From: Trema orientale
Taxonomy: Eukaryota; Streptophyta; Magnoliopsida; Rosales; Cannabaceae
Assembly: GCA_002914845.1 (NCBI GenBank)
Contig: JXTC01000187.1
Span: forward strand, 467,992 to 531,991
DNA: 64,000 nucleotides
Reading direction: 5' to 3'
Shown here: one piece after another, positions 36,759 to 49,303 of the stretch
Position numbering within the stretch: the first letter of the stretch is position 1
How the letters are laid out: every line of letters begins with the position of its first letter
Translations under genes and position numbers: made by a program
Notes under the pieces: model-generated
Seen by the model: the letters and a program-made list of their open reading frames with translations, nothing else
Database searches by the model: none
Told to the model about the DNA's origin: nothing

Positions 36759-36900
36759 AGCACATCATGATCGGGCTTGATTGATTGATAATGTGATGAA
36801 TCATGATTAATGGTTTAGTGTAGTCAAGGACTGTGTTGTAACACCAAATAGAAATAATTAAGACACCTTCCCCTATATGTTACAAGTTCATACTAAAGTA
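36759..36900 (+). pseudogene. Orphan SDR 3' end downstream of SDR-D
   Basis: From CATCATGATCGGGCTTGATTG onward the sequence matches the SDR-A stop-codon region and 3' flank (about 843-990). It sits about 150 bp after SDR-D's own stop and 3' flank, behind a T run. It is what remains of a second gene copy whose body was deleted, or the seam of an unequal crossover. Confidence 0.75.
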
Positions 36901-38265
36901 AATAACTATAGTCTATAATGGCCAGTGGTCACAGGCATACACTTCCTTCCAATGTGAGCACGAATCCCAACGACTCCAAAGTCAAAAAGTTAAAGAAGTG
37001 CCAATTCACATCGTCCTTCAAAACACAAAAGTAAAATGGATATTCCAGCCTTCACCTTATTCATAAGGGGTTATTATATATTTTAAAAACCTTAAATTTT
37101 TTAATTGAGCAAAAAAAGAAATTAAATTTTTAGTTATATCAAATCAAATGTTTGTATGTACAAGCTAATGAATTGGCTTAAATCAGCGATTTGTGAAAAT
37201 TAGCCCACGAAATGACGCATTTGTCTTTAATAGACTATTATTCGCCTTGTCAAGATGAACCATACAAGAGATGGTTACATCATTTTCATCCCAAATAAAG
37301 GACTAAGGTTATGTAAGTCATTTCACATACCAATTTTGATCAAATGGCTATCTTCGCCCAATTTAACTTGATTTCAAATTCAAAAAATTTATTTGATATA
37401 ACCGGAAATCTAAGTTTTTTTTTTTTTTTTGTGACTAAAATTCAAGAATTCTTTTTCCCAATTATAACACTATTCCTAACTTTGTTCTAAGACAAAAATC
37501 AAGGCTCATAATCTAAACAATTAAAAAATCGTGGATGGCTTGGAACTTTGAAAAATTCCAGACATATTTTAAAAAGTATCACTTGTTTAAAATATAAAGA
37601 AAAAACTATTTTTAAAAATTTTTATTTTTTAAAAGTACTTGAGGTAAATACCAAGTTACCTGGGGCACCGTTTTTAAACTTTATCATTTTTTATAAGTAT
37701 TCGAGATAACTAATCAAATTACATAGGTTAACGAGTTACTTGAGATAATTAGTCCGATTACCTTAAATAACTTGACTAATTATCTTAAATACCTCATCAA
37801 TTAGAAAATATTGATTTTTTAAATATTTCTAAAATTTTTATAAGATAGTTCTAGAATTGTTCAAAGATTTTGAAAATCCAGGATTTTTCAAATTTTTTTA
37901 GAACTTTACTACACAAATTCAAACTTTCTCAAATCATTAATGTTAGTTTGTTGTTTAATTGGAGTAAAAACTTCTCCAAAATTGTTTTTCAGTTATACAA
38001 ATTTATATGTTAAGTCAAATATTAATTAGAAATCGTAAATGCAATCTTGATTAACTGGAAACTTGATTCATAGTGATTTAGGCTGAAACTAACCTTACCG
38101 CGTTACCCGGAACCTAGGAATGATGACCAAGGGGTTTTATGAGATTGAAATGTTTATATTTTTTTGGAAAATTGAGAAACATCTAGGTAAGAATGTAGTG
38201 AGAAAGAGAGTTGTGCGAGTATTCCTTATTGAGCTAATAATGCAGTTGAGGATATACTTTGTAAT
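36900..38265. other. Intergenic DNA colinear with the SDR-A 3' flank
   Basis: Matches 950-4080 in order, with gaps: the CACTTCCTTC repeat, the TTCACCTTA block, the GGTTACTTG repeats (37640-37800) and the block near 38030 that matches 3845-3905. No gene. Confidence 0.6.
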
Positions 38266-38701
38266 TAATGGCATGTTTATTAAATAGTAATGAGAATCAT
38301 ATATATGGTAATGATTTCCATTTAGTTGTTTACCAAAATATAGGAATGGGAGAACTATGTGGGGTCCACATAAAATTAGGGGAAAAGAATGGGAATGCTT
38401 CCCCTCTAATATCTTAAGGAATGCCATTACCTATAAATATTTTTATTTATATATTTATAATTAAAAAATTAAAATATAATTTTATCTCTAAAATATCTAT
38501 AATTCAGTCAAGTATAACATTCCCATTATGTTTCTTGTGTTAAGTAAACATATGAATGGGGTTTTAATGGTTTTGATTCCCTTTCCCATAAATTTAAAGT
38601 AAACAACATAATATAAATGATGATTCCGATTCCTCTCAATTTTTCTCCCATTCATTTTTCCTTTCATTTATTCCGATTACGGCAAAGTAAACATGCCATA
38701 A
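38266..38701. mobile_element. PIF/Harbinger-type MITE with TAA target site
   Basis: The element spans 38269-38698 (430 bp). It begins TGGCATGTTTATTAAATAGT and ends AAAGTAAACATGCCA, imperfect inverted repeats, with TAA on both sides (38266-38268, 38699-38701). The paralogous position downstream of SDR-A (about 4075-4095) lacks it and serves as an empty site. Confidence 0.85.
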
Positions 38702-40145
38702 TATGAATGATGAGGGAGAGAAAAGGGTCTGCAAACGAAATTAGAACAGTTTTGGAAATATATAATATTTCAAGGGGAGTTATATTTGTACCCATATAAT
38801 TATTAAGGCATTCTTATAATAAATAAAAAGACAAATCAGGACAATATATTAAAAACTAGGTAAAAAGCACCTCAAGCATCTTTTAAAGTCAATTTTCTTC
38901 GCTACAAATCCATTAACAGAAAACGAATTGGAAGTTCTAACTTTTATAATGAAAAGATTAAATCATGAAAAAAAAACTATAAAAGAAACACACAATCAAC
39001 ACAAGAAAATGTAACTCAAACTAGGGGGGAAAAAAAAAGCAAATTAATCGTAAAGCCATACAAGTTTAGATTATTTAACCTTGGTTATTAAGGATACAAC
39101 TCGGGGGAGAAAAAAAAAAAAAAAAAAAAGGGCTATATAGGGAAAAAAAATTGGGAAAGAAAAAAAAGAAATAAAAAAAAAAAATAAAAGAAAAAAAAAG
39201 AAAAGAAAAAAATTTGAATGGAAGTTAGCTATTGGAAGTTAAATTGAAAATGAGAAAGGAGATATTTTCATGCAAGGTTTTTTATTTTTTTATTTTTTAT
39301 GTTTCTTGACATAGGTGCCTTAATTCAAGTCAAGTATAGCATTCCCATTATGTTTCTTGTGTTAAGTAAACATATGAATGGTGTTTTAATGGTTTTGATT
39401 CCCTTTCCCATAAATTTAAAGTAAACAACATAATATAAATGATGATTCCGATTCTTCTCAATTTTTCTCCCATTCATTTTTCCTTTCATTTATTCCGATT
39501 ACGGCAAAGTAAACATGCCATAATATGAATGATGAGGAAGAGAAAAGGGTCTGCAAACGAAATTAGGACAGTTTTGGAAATATATAATATTTCAAGGGGA
39601 GTTATATTTGTACCCATATAATTATTAAGGCATTCTTATAATAAATAAAAAGACAAATCAGGACAATATATTAAAAGCTAGGTAAAAAGCACCTCAAGAA
39701 TCTTTTAAAGTCAATTTTTTTCGCTACAAATCCATTAACAGAAAACGAATTGGAAGTTCTAACTTTTATGATGAAAAGATTAAATCATGAAAAAAAAACT
39801 ATAAAAGAAACACACAATCAACGCAAGAAAATGTAACTCAAACTAGGGGAAAAAAAAAAAAGCAAATTAATCATAAAGCCATACAAGTTTAGATTATTTA
39901 ACCTTGGTTATTAAGGATACAACTCGGGGGAAAAAAAAAAGAGGCTATATGAGAGGGTAAAAAATTTGGGAGTGAAGAAGATGAATTATATAGAAAAAAT
40001 AAAAGAGAGAAAAAGATAGAAGAAAAATTTGAATGGAAGTTAGCTATTGGAAATTAAATTGAAAATGAGAAAGGAGATATTTTCATGCAAGGTTTTTTAT
40101 TTTTTTATTTTTTATGTTTCTTGACATAGGTGCCTTAATTCAAGT
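38509..40145 (+). repeat. 820-bp direct tandem duplication
   Basis: Copy 1 is 38509-39330 and copy 2 is 39331-40145. They are nearly identical apart from purine-run lengths. Copy 1 starts inside the MITE, so copy 2 carries only its right part (ending at 39520). The junction shows short AATTCAAGTCAAGTATA homology, suggesting a recent replication or crossover event after the MITE inserted. Confidence 0.93.
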
Positions 40146-40149
40146 CCTC

Positions 40150-41199
40150 TTTCATAATCTTTAAAAATAGGGTAAAATTATATTAAACGAAATAATTTGA
40201 CAAATAAGAGATGCCTCAATACTTGATGGGTACGAATATAGTTCCCCATTAAATTAATTTCAAGGTGCTTTTTTGATAAATAATTTCAAGTGCTTTTATC
40301 TCAACAAAGTGTGCGAATATAATGATTCAGCGTGACTTATTATTATTGATACTATTTGATAAAATTACACTCACACCCTTATTTTATGTCAAACATTTTA
40401 TGACGCCCCGATGGAAAAAAATAACACCAACGACTCATGGATTGAAAAAAAAAAGAAAAGAAATATCAATGAAACTTTCATTGTTTAGCTATGTTATACT
40501 TTTAGTATGAATGATTAATTGTTATTTTTTTCTTCTTTGTTTCTATAGAACAGATCGTTATTAAACGCAAGATTGAAAAATTTTGACTAATTGTTAATTT
40601 TTGTTCTTTTTTCTATAGAAGATCGTTATTAAAATGCAAGATTGCGAAGATCGTTATTAAATGCAAGATTGAAAATCTTTGACCAGAAGAGGTTCTCTCT
40701 ACAATTATTTCAAATCTTAAGGATGTAGATGTAAATATTTCTTGACCAGGGTGTGATTGTAAGTATGACATAAAAGGGGGTACTAGTGTAATTTTGTCTT
40801 ATTTCTTTGTTAAAATAAAATCACAAAAGAGGGTTAGCCGAAAACCCCCTAAAACAAAAATGAAGAGTGAATTGAGCTGAGAATAGAGACGGCGTTTCTG
40901 GTACATCGCGGGGGTGTCACTCCTTGCGCGACTAATTACTCCTAATTACTAGCTTGGTAAGTTTGCGTTACCAGTAAATTAAATTTAGTTGCTTCATTTG
41001 CATAATATTTTTCATTTTTGTTTTCAATTATTTGAAATATAATTTTATATATGTAATTCACTCCTTTCTTGCACCACGCGGGCTTCCGCAGAGACACCGA
41101 CGGCGGTTTTAGAACAGATAAAACGACAGCGTTTTCGTCTTATCTTTTGTAGATTTTAGACGGCTTGATGTTTCATTCTAGTCGATCCTGTTTGTTGAT
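40150..41199. other. Intergenic DNA colinear with 4590-4660 and 7680-8850
   Basis: Shared blocks lie in the same order as left of relic 1. No gene is seen. Confidence 0.5.
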
Positions 41200-41520
41200 T
41201 GTTGTCGTTGTGGTGATATTGTCCATTTTAATTCATTTTCATATTTATTGTCGTTTTTTTATTTTTTGGTTATTGTGCTGTTTAGTTTGTTGTCGTTTTC
41301 CAGATGATGTCGTTTAAGGTTATTGTCGTCTGTTGAGATACCTTATGTTTATTCTGGCTCTTCTAGTCTTCTGTGGTTGTTTGTTGTCGTTTCATCTTTT
41401 CTTTTCTTTGCCAGTTGATGTCGTTCACGTGCTATTCTTTTAAAGTTGGTCGTTTAATGTTGCCGGTCATTGTTAATTAATTGTCGTTTTCCGTTTGGAT
41501 GTCGTTTTTCTACGCACTCT
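41200..41520 (+). repeat. GTCGTTT-rich tract, copy 2
   Basis: Irregular GTCGTTTT units, colinear with the tract at 8860-9115. The sequence after it (to about 41580) also matches the flank that joins directly to relic 1. Confidence 0.6.
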
Positions 41521-42155
41521 AATAACGTTGTTGATATTGATATTTGATATTTGATTTTATGTGTAAAATGTTGCTGAAAGATGCTCAGGGCCCATAAACC
41601 TTAGTCTACCTCAAAAACTTATGTCTTTACATGAACACTAGAACTACAAAAAATATGTATCTATAGATAACGTTTGTTAGGAATGTCGTGATGAATTAAC
41701 TTAAATAAACAATGTACCCGGCCAAAACACGAGTTCTAGCCTTTTCTCCCTGACATATTGGAAGTTGGAACAACCATTATGCATTATTTTTTATCATGAT
41801 TATTTGCACCAAGTTATTCAATTGTCTATGCTAGAGTCTAGCATCAAATCACGTTTTATATATTTATTGTGTGTGTGATAACGTATAATCATTTCGATTG
41901 GCTCAACTTTTTTTCAATAAGAACTTATAGAATAGTGACAAATAGACATGAACTTCTCAACTATTCCATAAGCAATGCAATATGCTTTGGTAGTGTTTAG
42001 CACCAACACTAACGAAATTGTAGGATCCACCACAATTTTACATGTGGTCAAACACTAGTAGAGGGTGTGGCCTTTAGCTACTACTACTCTTCAATCTTCA
42101 TCTTTGATTCTAATGTTGACATTAACCAGATCAGCTCTCTCTGTCTCTCTGAGAA

Positions 42156-43156
42156 ATGGCAAGCACTTCATCTTTGATGTCGGCAGTGTCAAGAAGGTAA
42201 TTAACAGTAAACTTATTTGAATTTTTTTATGCATAATACTGTTTACTGTTTATATAGTTAATAAGCTTACTCTGTCTAATCACGTGTGACTTTTGGATTA
42301 GTCATGTAATTATGGATAACTAGTTACATTGATCAGAAACTTTGTGCAAATTTTCAGGCTAGAGGGGAAGGTAGCTCTAATAACTGGGGGAGCCAGCGGA
42401 ATAGGGGAATCTACAGCCAAAGTCTTTGCCCACCATGGAGCTAAAGTAGTCATAGCTGACATCCAAGACGAGCTTGGCCATTCAGTTTCCCAAACCATAG
42501 GCCAAAACAACTGTATCTACGTCCATTGCGATGTCACTGACGAATCCCAAGTCAAAAATGCCGTTGACAGAGCCGTCGAGGCCTTTGGAAAGCTCGACAT
42601 AATGTTAAACAACGCTGGTGTAATCGACGATGACAAGCCCCGAATCATTGACAACGAGAAGGCTGATTTCGAGCGTGTGATGAGCGTGAATGTGACTGGT
42701 GTCTTCCTCGGCATAAAGCACGCAGCTCGGGTTATGATACCGAAGAGAAGTGGCAGCATCATAGCGACTGCCAGCGTGAGCTCGTACATCGCTGGTGCCA
42801 ACTCTCACGCCTACACGTGCTCAAAGCACGCCGTGGTAGGCCTAACAAGAAATGCAGCCATCGAGCTGGGACAGTTCGGGATAAGAGTTAACTGCTTGTC
42901 CCCGTATGGGGTGGCAACGCCTATGGCTATGGCGTCTTGTGGCGTTGACGAGGCGGGGCTTGAGAATTTGTTGAACTCGGTGGCGAACTTAAAGGGGGTG
43001 ACGCTCAAGGCCGAGGACGTCGCGAATGCGGCTCTGTTTTTGGCTAGTGAAGAGGGAAGGTACGTGAGTGGACATAACCTTCTCATTGATGGAGGTTTCA
43101 GTATTGTTAATCCTTCCTTCCAAATGTTTCAGTACCCTGATGACAATCGGCCTTGA
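42156..43156 (+). CDS. SDR-E: SDR110C-type alcohol dehydrogenase, intact
   Basis: Exons 42156-42196 and 42358-43156, intron 161 bp, 279 residues. Exon 1 encodes MASTSSLMSAVSRR, one residue longer than in SDR-B and SDR-D. Exon 2 contains TGGASGIG, the NAD-type Asp48, NNAG (98-101), Ser153, and Tyr166/Lys170 in YTCSK. The substrate-side segment (MAMASCGVDEAGLENLL) is unlike that of SDR-B and SDR-D, so a different specificity is plausible. It is the closest intact relative of relics 1 and 2. A CT-rich leader precedes the ATG. No clear TATA box was found. Confidence 0.93.
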
Positions 43157-43433
43157 TCTTGTGATGATACAGTAAGGGAGCGTATTTTGTAATTTTTCGA
43201 ACTTAACTATAGTAACGTATGGAAAAATTGACTTTGTACCAGTGAAATGGAATACTGGGCTCGGTTAGTATTGCCAATTTACCCTTCTTATGTTGAGTAT
43301 GATTTATTTTGAATGATGAATATTGGCATTTTCTATCTGTTATTGCTGGTATCTAAATCTAACACCATGATATATTGATGTATTCGAAGCTGATCAATCA
43401 TTAGCAAATTATCTCAAGTTCCCAAATCATAGA

Positions 43434-43628
43434 AGGAATAATTACAAAAAAATACCCTCATGTTTAGATGTTCTGCAATTTAAACCCTGAAGTTTGGATT
43501 CCGCAAAATAATACCCTGAGATTACGAATTTCTGAAAATTAATACCTGTGTTGATTTTTAACTGATAAAATACAATAATATCCTCAAAATTAAGATGAAT
43601 AATATGGATTAATCTAGTTTTAATGGTT
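43434..43628 (+). mobile_element. Half copy of the Mutator-like MITE
   Basis: Matches the left half of the element at 4150-4504 closely through a GATGAATAATATG block, then breaks off. The right arm is missing. Confidence 0.8.
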
Positions 43629-43639
43629 GGTATTAAAAA

Positions 43640-44214
43640 TTTGGTAAAAATTTACACTTAGCATTATTCTTTCTAAGATTTGAGCTCGTTTGATGCCAAA
43701 AAATATCAAGGGTTTACTTCATTGCACAGTTTGAGTTTATTTCGTTTGTTGAGCAGATCTCCTTTGTTTATTCTCCTCCTAATTTTTTTTTAGGTTTGAT
43801 TTGCCTTAAGTTTTAATTTGGTCCATGAACTTAGGAATGTTTCTTGGAAATGTCTCCTAGTAGCAAGTTTGCAAACAGTTGCGTTAGCTTTGATACTAAC
43901 CGAACTATAATCCTTCTCTCAATTTTGGGACCTGAAATATGTTTTTCTTGTCTTAGTTTCATCTCATGAGCTGTTTAGTTTTGGTCTTTGAACAAGACAG
44001 AAAGCATAACTTTAAGATGGTGAAAGAGACATTTAAAAATTCAGGGGTAAAACTAAGACAAGAAAACATGGATTAGGAAAAAATCGACCAATGATAAAAA
44101 AATAAAATAAAAATAATAAAAGGGGCCAAATTGAAACTAGCATATAATTTGGAAGCCAAGAATGAAATCTAACCTTTTTCTTTTCCTAGTCGTTTATAAT
44201 TGTTTACGTTTTTG
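43640..44214. other. Stretch without a recognisable feature
   Basis: AT-rich intergenic DNA. I see no gene or element end. Confidence 0.4.
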
Positions 44215-44720
44215 AGGTTGCAGTCGTTTAGAAGTTTAGTGTCGTTTTATAGTTGGTATCTCAGTTTATGACGAGATGATCCCATCAAAGTGAAGGTTAT
44301 GTTGTTTTTCAAAAATTGCCCTTTTTTTAAAAAAAAAAAAAAAAATGTCGTGTATATGATGGTTTTCAATTTTTCAGTTGATATTGGCGGTTCTTGTGGT
44401 TTTCTAGTTGACGTTCATCTTATTTTGTTATCGTTTTATGTGCTTTCTTTTCTCGTTTTCTAGAAAATATCTGTTAAAAGGATAGTTTCGTTTCTTCTCT
44501 ATTGTCGTTTTTGATAAATTTGTCGTTTTCGCTTTTCATGTCGTATGCCTTGTGTATTATATGTTCTGACGTTGTTGTCGTTTTTCCTTTTTTATGCTGT
44601 CCAGTTGATGTAGTTTACGTTTTATTTCACAATTGTTGTCGTTTATTTTAATGTGTTGTAAATTTCCCATATCGACGTCGTTTCTTCTTTTATTGTCGTT
44701 TTTCCACTCACCTCCTCTTC
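44215..44720 (+). repeat. GTCGTTT-rich tract, copy 3
   Basis: The longest of the three tracts, again upstream of an SDR remnant (relic 2). A 133-codon frame starting at 44633 runs out of this tract into AT-rich DNA; it has no counterpart near the other tracts and is not taken as a gene. Confidence 0.55.
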
Positions 44721-45272
44721 ACGTTTTGACATACTCTGCCTCACCCTCTCCACTTTTGGCCACAGCTGCGGACCACGATATATATTGGGAACAGATATAC
44801 AATTCTTGCCACCCAAAATATCAGCCAGCCAAGATATTAGGGCTAAGCATTTTTTCTCTTTTTTCTTTCTCTTATTTTTTTTTTAAGAGGAGGAAAAAAG
44901 GAAAAACGGAAAGGGAATACCGAATATACATAGTGAAGAAAATAGACGTACATAATTTTTTTTTTTGGTTGTTGAATAGGAGTTTAAAAATTTGTAAAAT
45001 ACTGCTATTTAGGGGCATGAACTCCGGAGCTTGATGTGTTAGAAAAAGAAAAATTCTAAATATCATATCAATTTCATCTAAATTTATTTGCTCACGAGTG
45101 ATATATAAAAAAACATAACTTAAATATTTATAAGTAACTATATCAATATTCTATCATTCAAGTTATATTTTTTTTTGATATATTTTACCATTAATACTCT
45201 AATTGGAGAGATCATAATTGTCAATGATGGAGTATTTTTGTTTTTTTTGGTATGCGTGTGGGGTAATTATAA

Positions 45273-45387
45273 TGGGCGAAAGATGACTACCTATGTGCAT
45301 AATCTTCTCTCAGATGGGGGGGTCTCACATTTTTATTAATCCTTTGTTTTGCTAGTTTCAGTACCCCTTAGGGCCTTGATCATCATG
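45273..45387 (+). pseudogene. SDR relic 2: last part of exon 2
   Basis: Aligns to the last 110 bp of SDR-E: the YVSGHNLLIDGG-coding stretch (now CATAATCTTCTCTCAGATGG), the NPSF stretch, TTTCAGTACCC, and the GGCCTTGATC stop region. Many substitutions and small indels leave no frame. It is the oldest-looking SDR remnant in the window. Confidence 0.7.
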
Positions 45388-46033
45388 TCTTCAACAAAAA
45401 ATTAGTGAATTAATTGATGGGTTGTGTCATTCTAACGTATAGTTGATTAGACAGCTAGTTATTTTGCCCGGCTGCTTAATTTATAATTAATTAATTCTTT
45501 CGTTGATCAAATTCTTGAAGTAGATGGATATAACTAATTCAGTAGTATTGTTGGAAATTTAGCACTATACATGTTTAGCTGCAGAGAAATGAAAACCAAA
45601 CATCCATTTCCGATCGAAATGGGAGTTTTGGTAATTCAAAAATGTCATCTAAGGACACTCAGAAAAAGAATTGTTATCTAAGGAAAAGACTTTGTAACAC
45701 GAGCATTTCATTACACGTTACAGGTAATGCAATGATAATGATAGTCAAAACTTGACAGAAAGGAAAATGAATGGTGAGTTATAATACTTATACCATATTA
45801 TTTAATAATAATTAGATGGTAACAATAAAACTTTGACACGGAAATTATGCTATGATCAATTCGATCGTGCTGAATAGTTGTACAATAAGTAATCCTTTGT
45901 ATGTTCATCTGACTTACATGTGCCCCAATCTACCTTTGAAAGTACATTTATTACGTGCATACGTAATAAGGAGAGCTAGGATTATAAATTGGGCCAACTT
46001 TCACTAAAACGGATCACTCTATGTAAAATGTGC

Positions 46034-46107
46034 CTATCTACAAACTGAAATTAAATATGCTAGAGATTGTCTATCTACAAACTGAAATTGAATATGCTAG
46101 AGATTCT
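46034..46107 (+). repeat. 37-bp tandem duplication
   Basis: Two units, 46034-46070 and 46071-46107, nearly identical, ending 15 bp before Copia-2. Confidence 0.85.
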
Positions 46108-46122
46108 CATACGCTTTATTTA

Positions 46123-46571
46123 TGTCGGAAGCGTGGGTGACGGTGGTGCCGGATGAATCTTTAAACCTACCGCCGGTATAGGAATCGTCTTGGTGCCTCA
46201 CGTCCGTTGTAGAAAGACTCCTCCTTGTAAACTCGCAGTTAGTGGCGTTACAAGAATAACCACTATAGATTCCACCACTCAAGAGCATTCACTGGAATTC
46301 TTTAGGTAGAGAGAGAGAGAAGATAGAGCGTATTTTCACTGTACATTATTTTTTCAGGCTCTCAAATTAATGAATTAATTGTAGAGCGTACGTATCCTTT
46401 CTATTCAAATAAGGATATTCTCATATCCCTAAAGAATAGGAAAAAATCCCTAATTAATAGAGGCCTATCAGATATTCCACTCAAATATCTTATCTGATAC
46501 GTAATATACTCCAATTGGGCCATGCACCAACTATGGGCGCCTAATAAGAATTTGGGCCAAAAAGTCCAACA
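46123..46571 (-). repeat. Copia-2 3' LTR
   Basis: Read on the minus strand it starts TGTTGGACTTTTTGG and ends CTTCCGACA. The polypurine tract (minus strand AGTGGGAGA) adjoins at 46572-46580. Confidence 0.9.
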
Positions 46572-47687
46572 TCTCCCACTCGCACATAGTGTGCATGATA
46601 TCTCTCATCGTCCTACAGTAATTTCATTCATACTTGGCTAATGAGCAGTGCGACCGTTGAGCCACCTGCAAAAGAAAGTTCGGGAGTACTATACCAAATC
46701 TTATGAGGACCAGCATAGAACATCCCTAAGTGTCACGTTATGCCCCAGACTTATTCAGCCACATCGGATCTAGCACCTCCAATCCCTCATATCTATATTT
46801 GGGAGCTATACAAAGACCCCTTTTGTTCTTATGTTTACAATTATACTGCTATACCCAGTAGCAATATAATTTGTCGACAGTAAACATAAAACTTGGATGT
46901 ATTACTAAATAACCTTCCCTTCGTCCTCGAATCAATTAGCTTTGGTCTAATTGCTTTTCCAACAATATCCCTTTAGGTCGAATCAACCATTACCATAGGA
47001 GACATATCAAAGTAGCATACATCAAACCTTCACTTCATGAAACAGTCAAAAGTCACATAAGGCACAATAAAGTATGAGATCAAAATAAGTATAATGATCT
47101 ATAAGGACTCACACAGTGAAAAAGCAGGGATCCATTCTTTCACTTCCTTATTTTAGTCGCGTAAGCATATGTGGTATGAAACACATGCTACGGTGGGATA
47201 CTCCTTTAAAAAGAGTGTATGCCTCCTTCCAAAAATACTGTACATATCTTAGTCCAGTCGCCTTCAAGCGCCTGACTCGAATTCTCTATATGCTCGCTTA
47301 ATCTAGCACCATATTGAGTTTCGCATCTGGCTATCTAACAGGTCACATATGGATAGTGGGAACAACAGTTTATTCATAGTCGATCTTCCAAGATCTCATC
47401 TTGGCTCTTTCCAAAGCGACACTTAGTTCACAATCTCTGCGCTATAAGCGAAGTGTCTCATCTTTGCTCGCTAACTAGCGCCAAAGGAGATTTCTCGTAT
47501 AAGAGAGACAATCATTACTCGTTGGCATACTTTAAACCAGTCATGATTTACATATGTGTGTGTGCTAAAATTCAGATACCATGTCATAACAAAAAAAATA
47601 GACAAAGAAATATTTACTTCATAAAAGATATCCCGAATAATAAATATCTGATAGTGGTCAACTGAAAAAATATACAAAGAAAGAAAG

Positions 47688-49206
47688 TCACAATCTACGC
47701 AGTCCCAAACTCTTAACTTGGGTCTGGTAAGCCTCTCGAGTAATAGGCTTAGTCAATGGATCAGCAACCATGTGACTCGTAGAAATATGCTTCAGGACCA
47801 CCTCCTTCTGCGCAACCATATTACGAATGAAATAGTATCGAATATCGATGTGTTTGATTTTTCCATGGTATTTTGGGTCCTTTGCATAAGCCAAAGCTAC
47901 CATGCTATCACAATATATAATAACAGGCTCTAAAGCGCATGTGCCAACTCCAAGTTGTGCAAGGAACCTCTTTAACCAAACACCTTCTTGTACAGTGGCT
48001 GAGCAAGCAACATACTCCGATTTCGTGGTGGATAATGCTATACAGGACTGCTTCTTGCTGCTCCAAGATATGGCGCCATTGCTGAGCAAGAAAGCATAAC
48101 CAGAAGTCGATTTGTGCTCATCTAGGTCACCACCCCAATCAGCATCACTATAGCCGATTAAGTGCAAATCCGGCGCCTGATAACAAAGCATATAATCAGT
48201 TGTCCCTTTGAGGTATCGAAGTATTCTCTTCACTGCTTTCCAATGAGCAAGGCCGGGATTCGACTGGAATCGGCTGACTAACCCAACGATATAACAAATG
48301 TCAGGCCGAGTACACATTATAGCGTATATCAAACTTCCAATAGCACTGCCATAGGGAACTCGGGCCATGTAGTCTTTTTCCTCTTGAGTCTTTGGACACA
48401 TATCAAGGCTTAAGGCATCATTCTTTGCGATAGGACTGTCAATGGGTTTGCAGTTTTGCATCTGAAACCGTTCGAGTATTTTCCTAATGTAAGTCTCTTG
48501 AGGCAAACCAAGGAATTTCCTCGAGCGGTCTCGAAGGATCTTAACTCCGAGCACATAACTCGCTTCACCCATATCCTTCATCTCAAAGTTCGAGGATAAC
48601 CACGCTTTGGTGGCGACTATCATCTCCTTGTCATTTCCAGCTAAAAGTATGTCGTCTACATACAATGACATGATCAGAAAACTTTCCTTGGACCGTTTGA
48701 CATACACACAGTGATCTTTCTCAACCATCGTGAACCCATTAGAGATAATGGCTCGATGAAATCTGAAGTACCACTATCTAGATGATTGCTTTAAGCTATA
48801 AATGGAACGACGGAGCTTGCAAACTTTGCGTTCTTGTCCTTTTGTCTCAAAGCCCTCAGGTTGATCCATGTAGATCTCTTCATCTAGTTCTCCATTGAGA
48901 AATGCAGTTTTAACGTCTATTTGGTAAAGTTTCGAGTCCAAATGAGCGATAATAGCTAGAATTAGGCGAATTGAGGCAAATCTTACTACCGGTGAGAAGG
49001 TCTCCTCATAGTCAATACCCTCCTTCTGGGTGTAGCCTTTCACCACAAGTCGTGCCTTATACCTTTCTATAGATCTGTCTGCCTGGTGTTTGACTTTTAG
49101 AACCTATTTGGTCCCAATAGTCTTTCGCTCAGGTGGAAGATTCACCAAGTCCCAGACTTGGTTTTTCTTCATAGACTCCATCTCTTCAATCATTGCAGCT
49201 TTCCAT
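47688..49206 (-). pseudogene. Copia-2 pol, reverse transcriptase and RNase H part
   Basis: The reverse transcriptase has [18 protein letters not shown] and the intact active site YVDDILLAGN. RNase H includes IGYSDADWGGDLDEHKST. It ends in LGLRRL before the stop at 47688. A TAG at about 48779-48781 (minus strand) interrupts the reverse transcriptase after KQSSR, at a codon one C-to-T change from Gln. Otherwise the frame is open for 346 codons from 48728. Confidence 0.9.
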
Positions 49207-49303
49207 NNNNNNNNNNNNNNNNNNNNNNNNNNNNNNNNNNNNNNNNNNNNNNNNNNNNNNNNNNNNNNNNNNNNNNNNNNNNNNNNNNNNNNNNNNNNNN
49301 NNN
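49207..49303. other. Assembly gap (97 N)
   Basis: Ninety-seven undetermined bases inside Copia-2 integrase/linker. Translations across it are meaningless. Confidence 0.99.

Noticed and set aside
44633-45034. 133-codon open frame
   Set aside because: It starts in the GTCGTTT tract and runs into AT-rich DNA. It is Phe/Ser/Lys-rich and has no counterpart next to the other two tracts.
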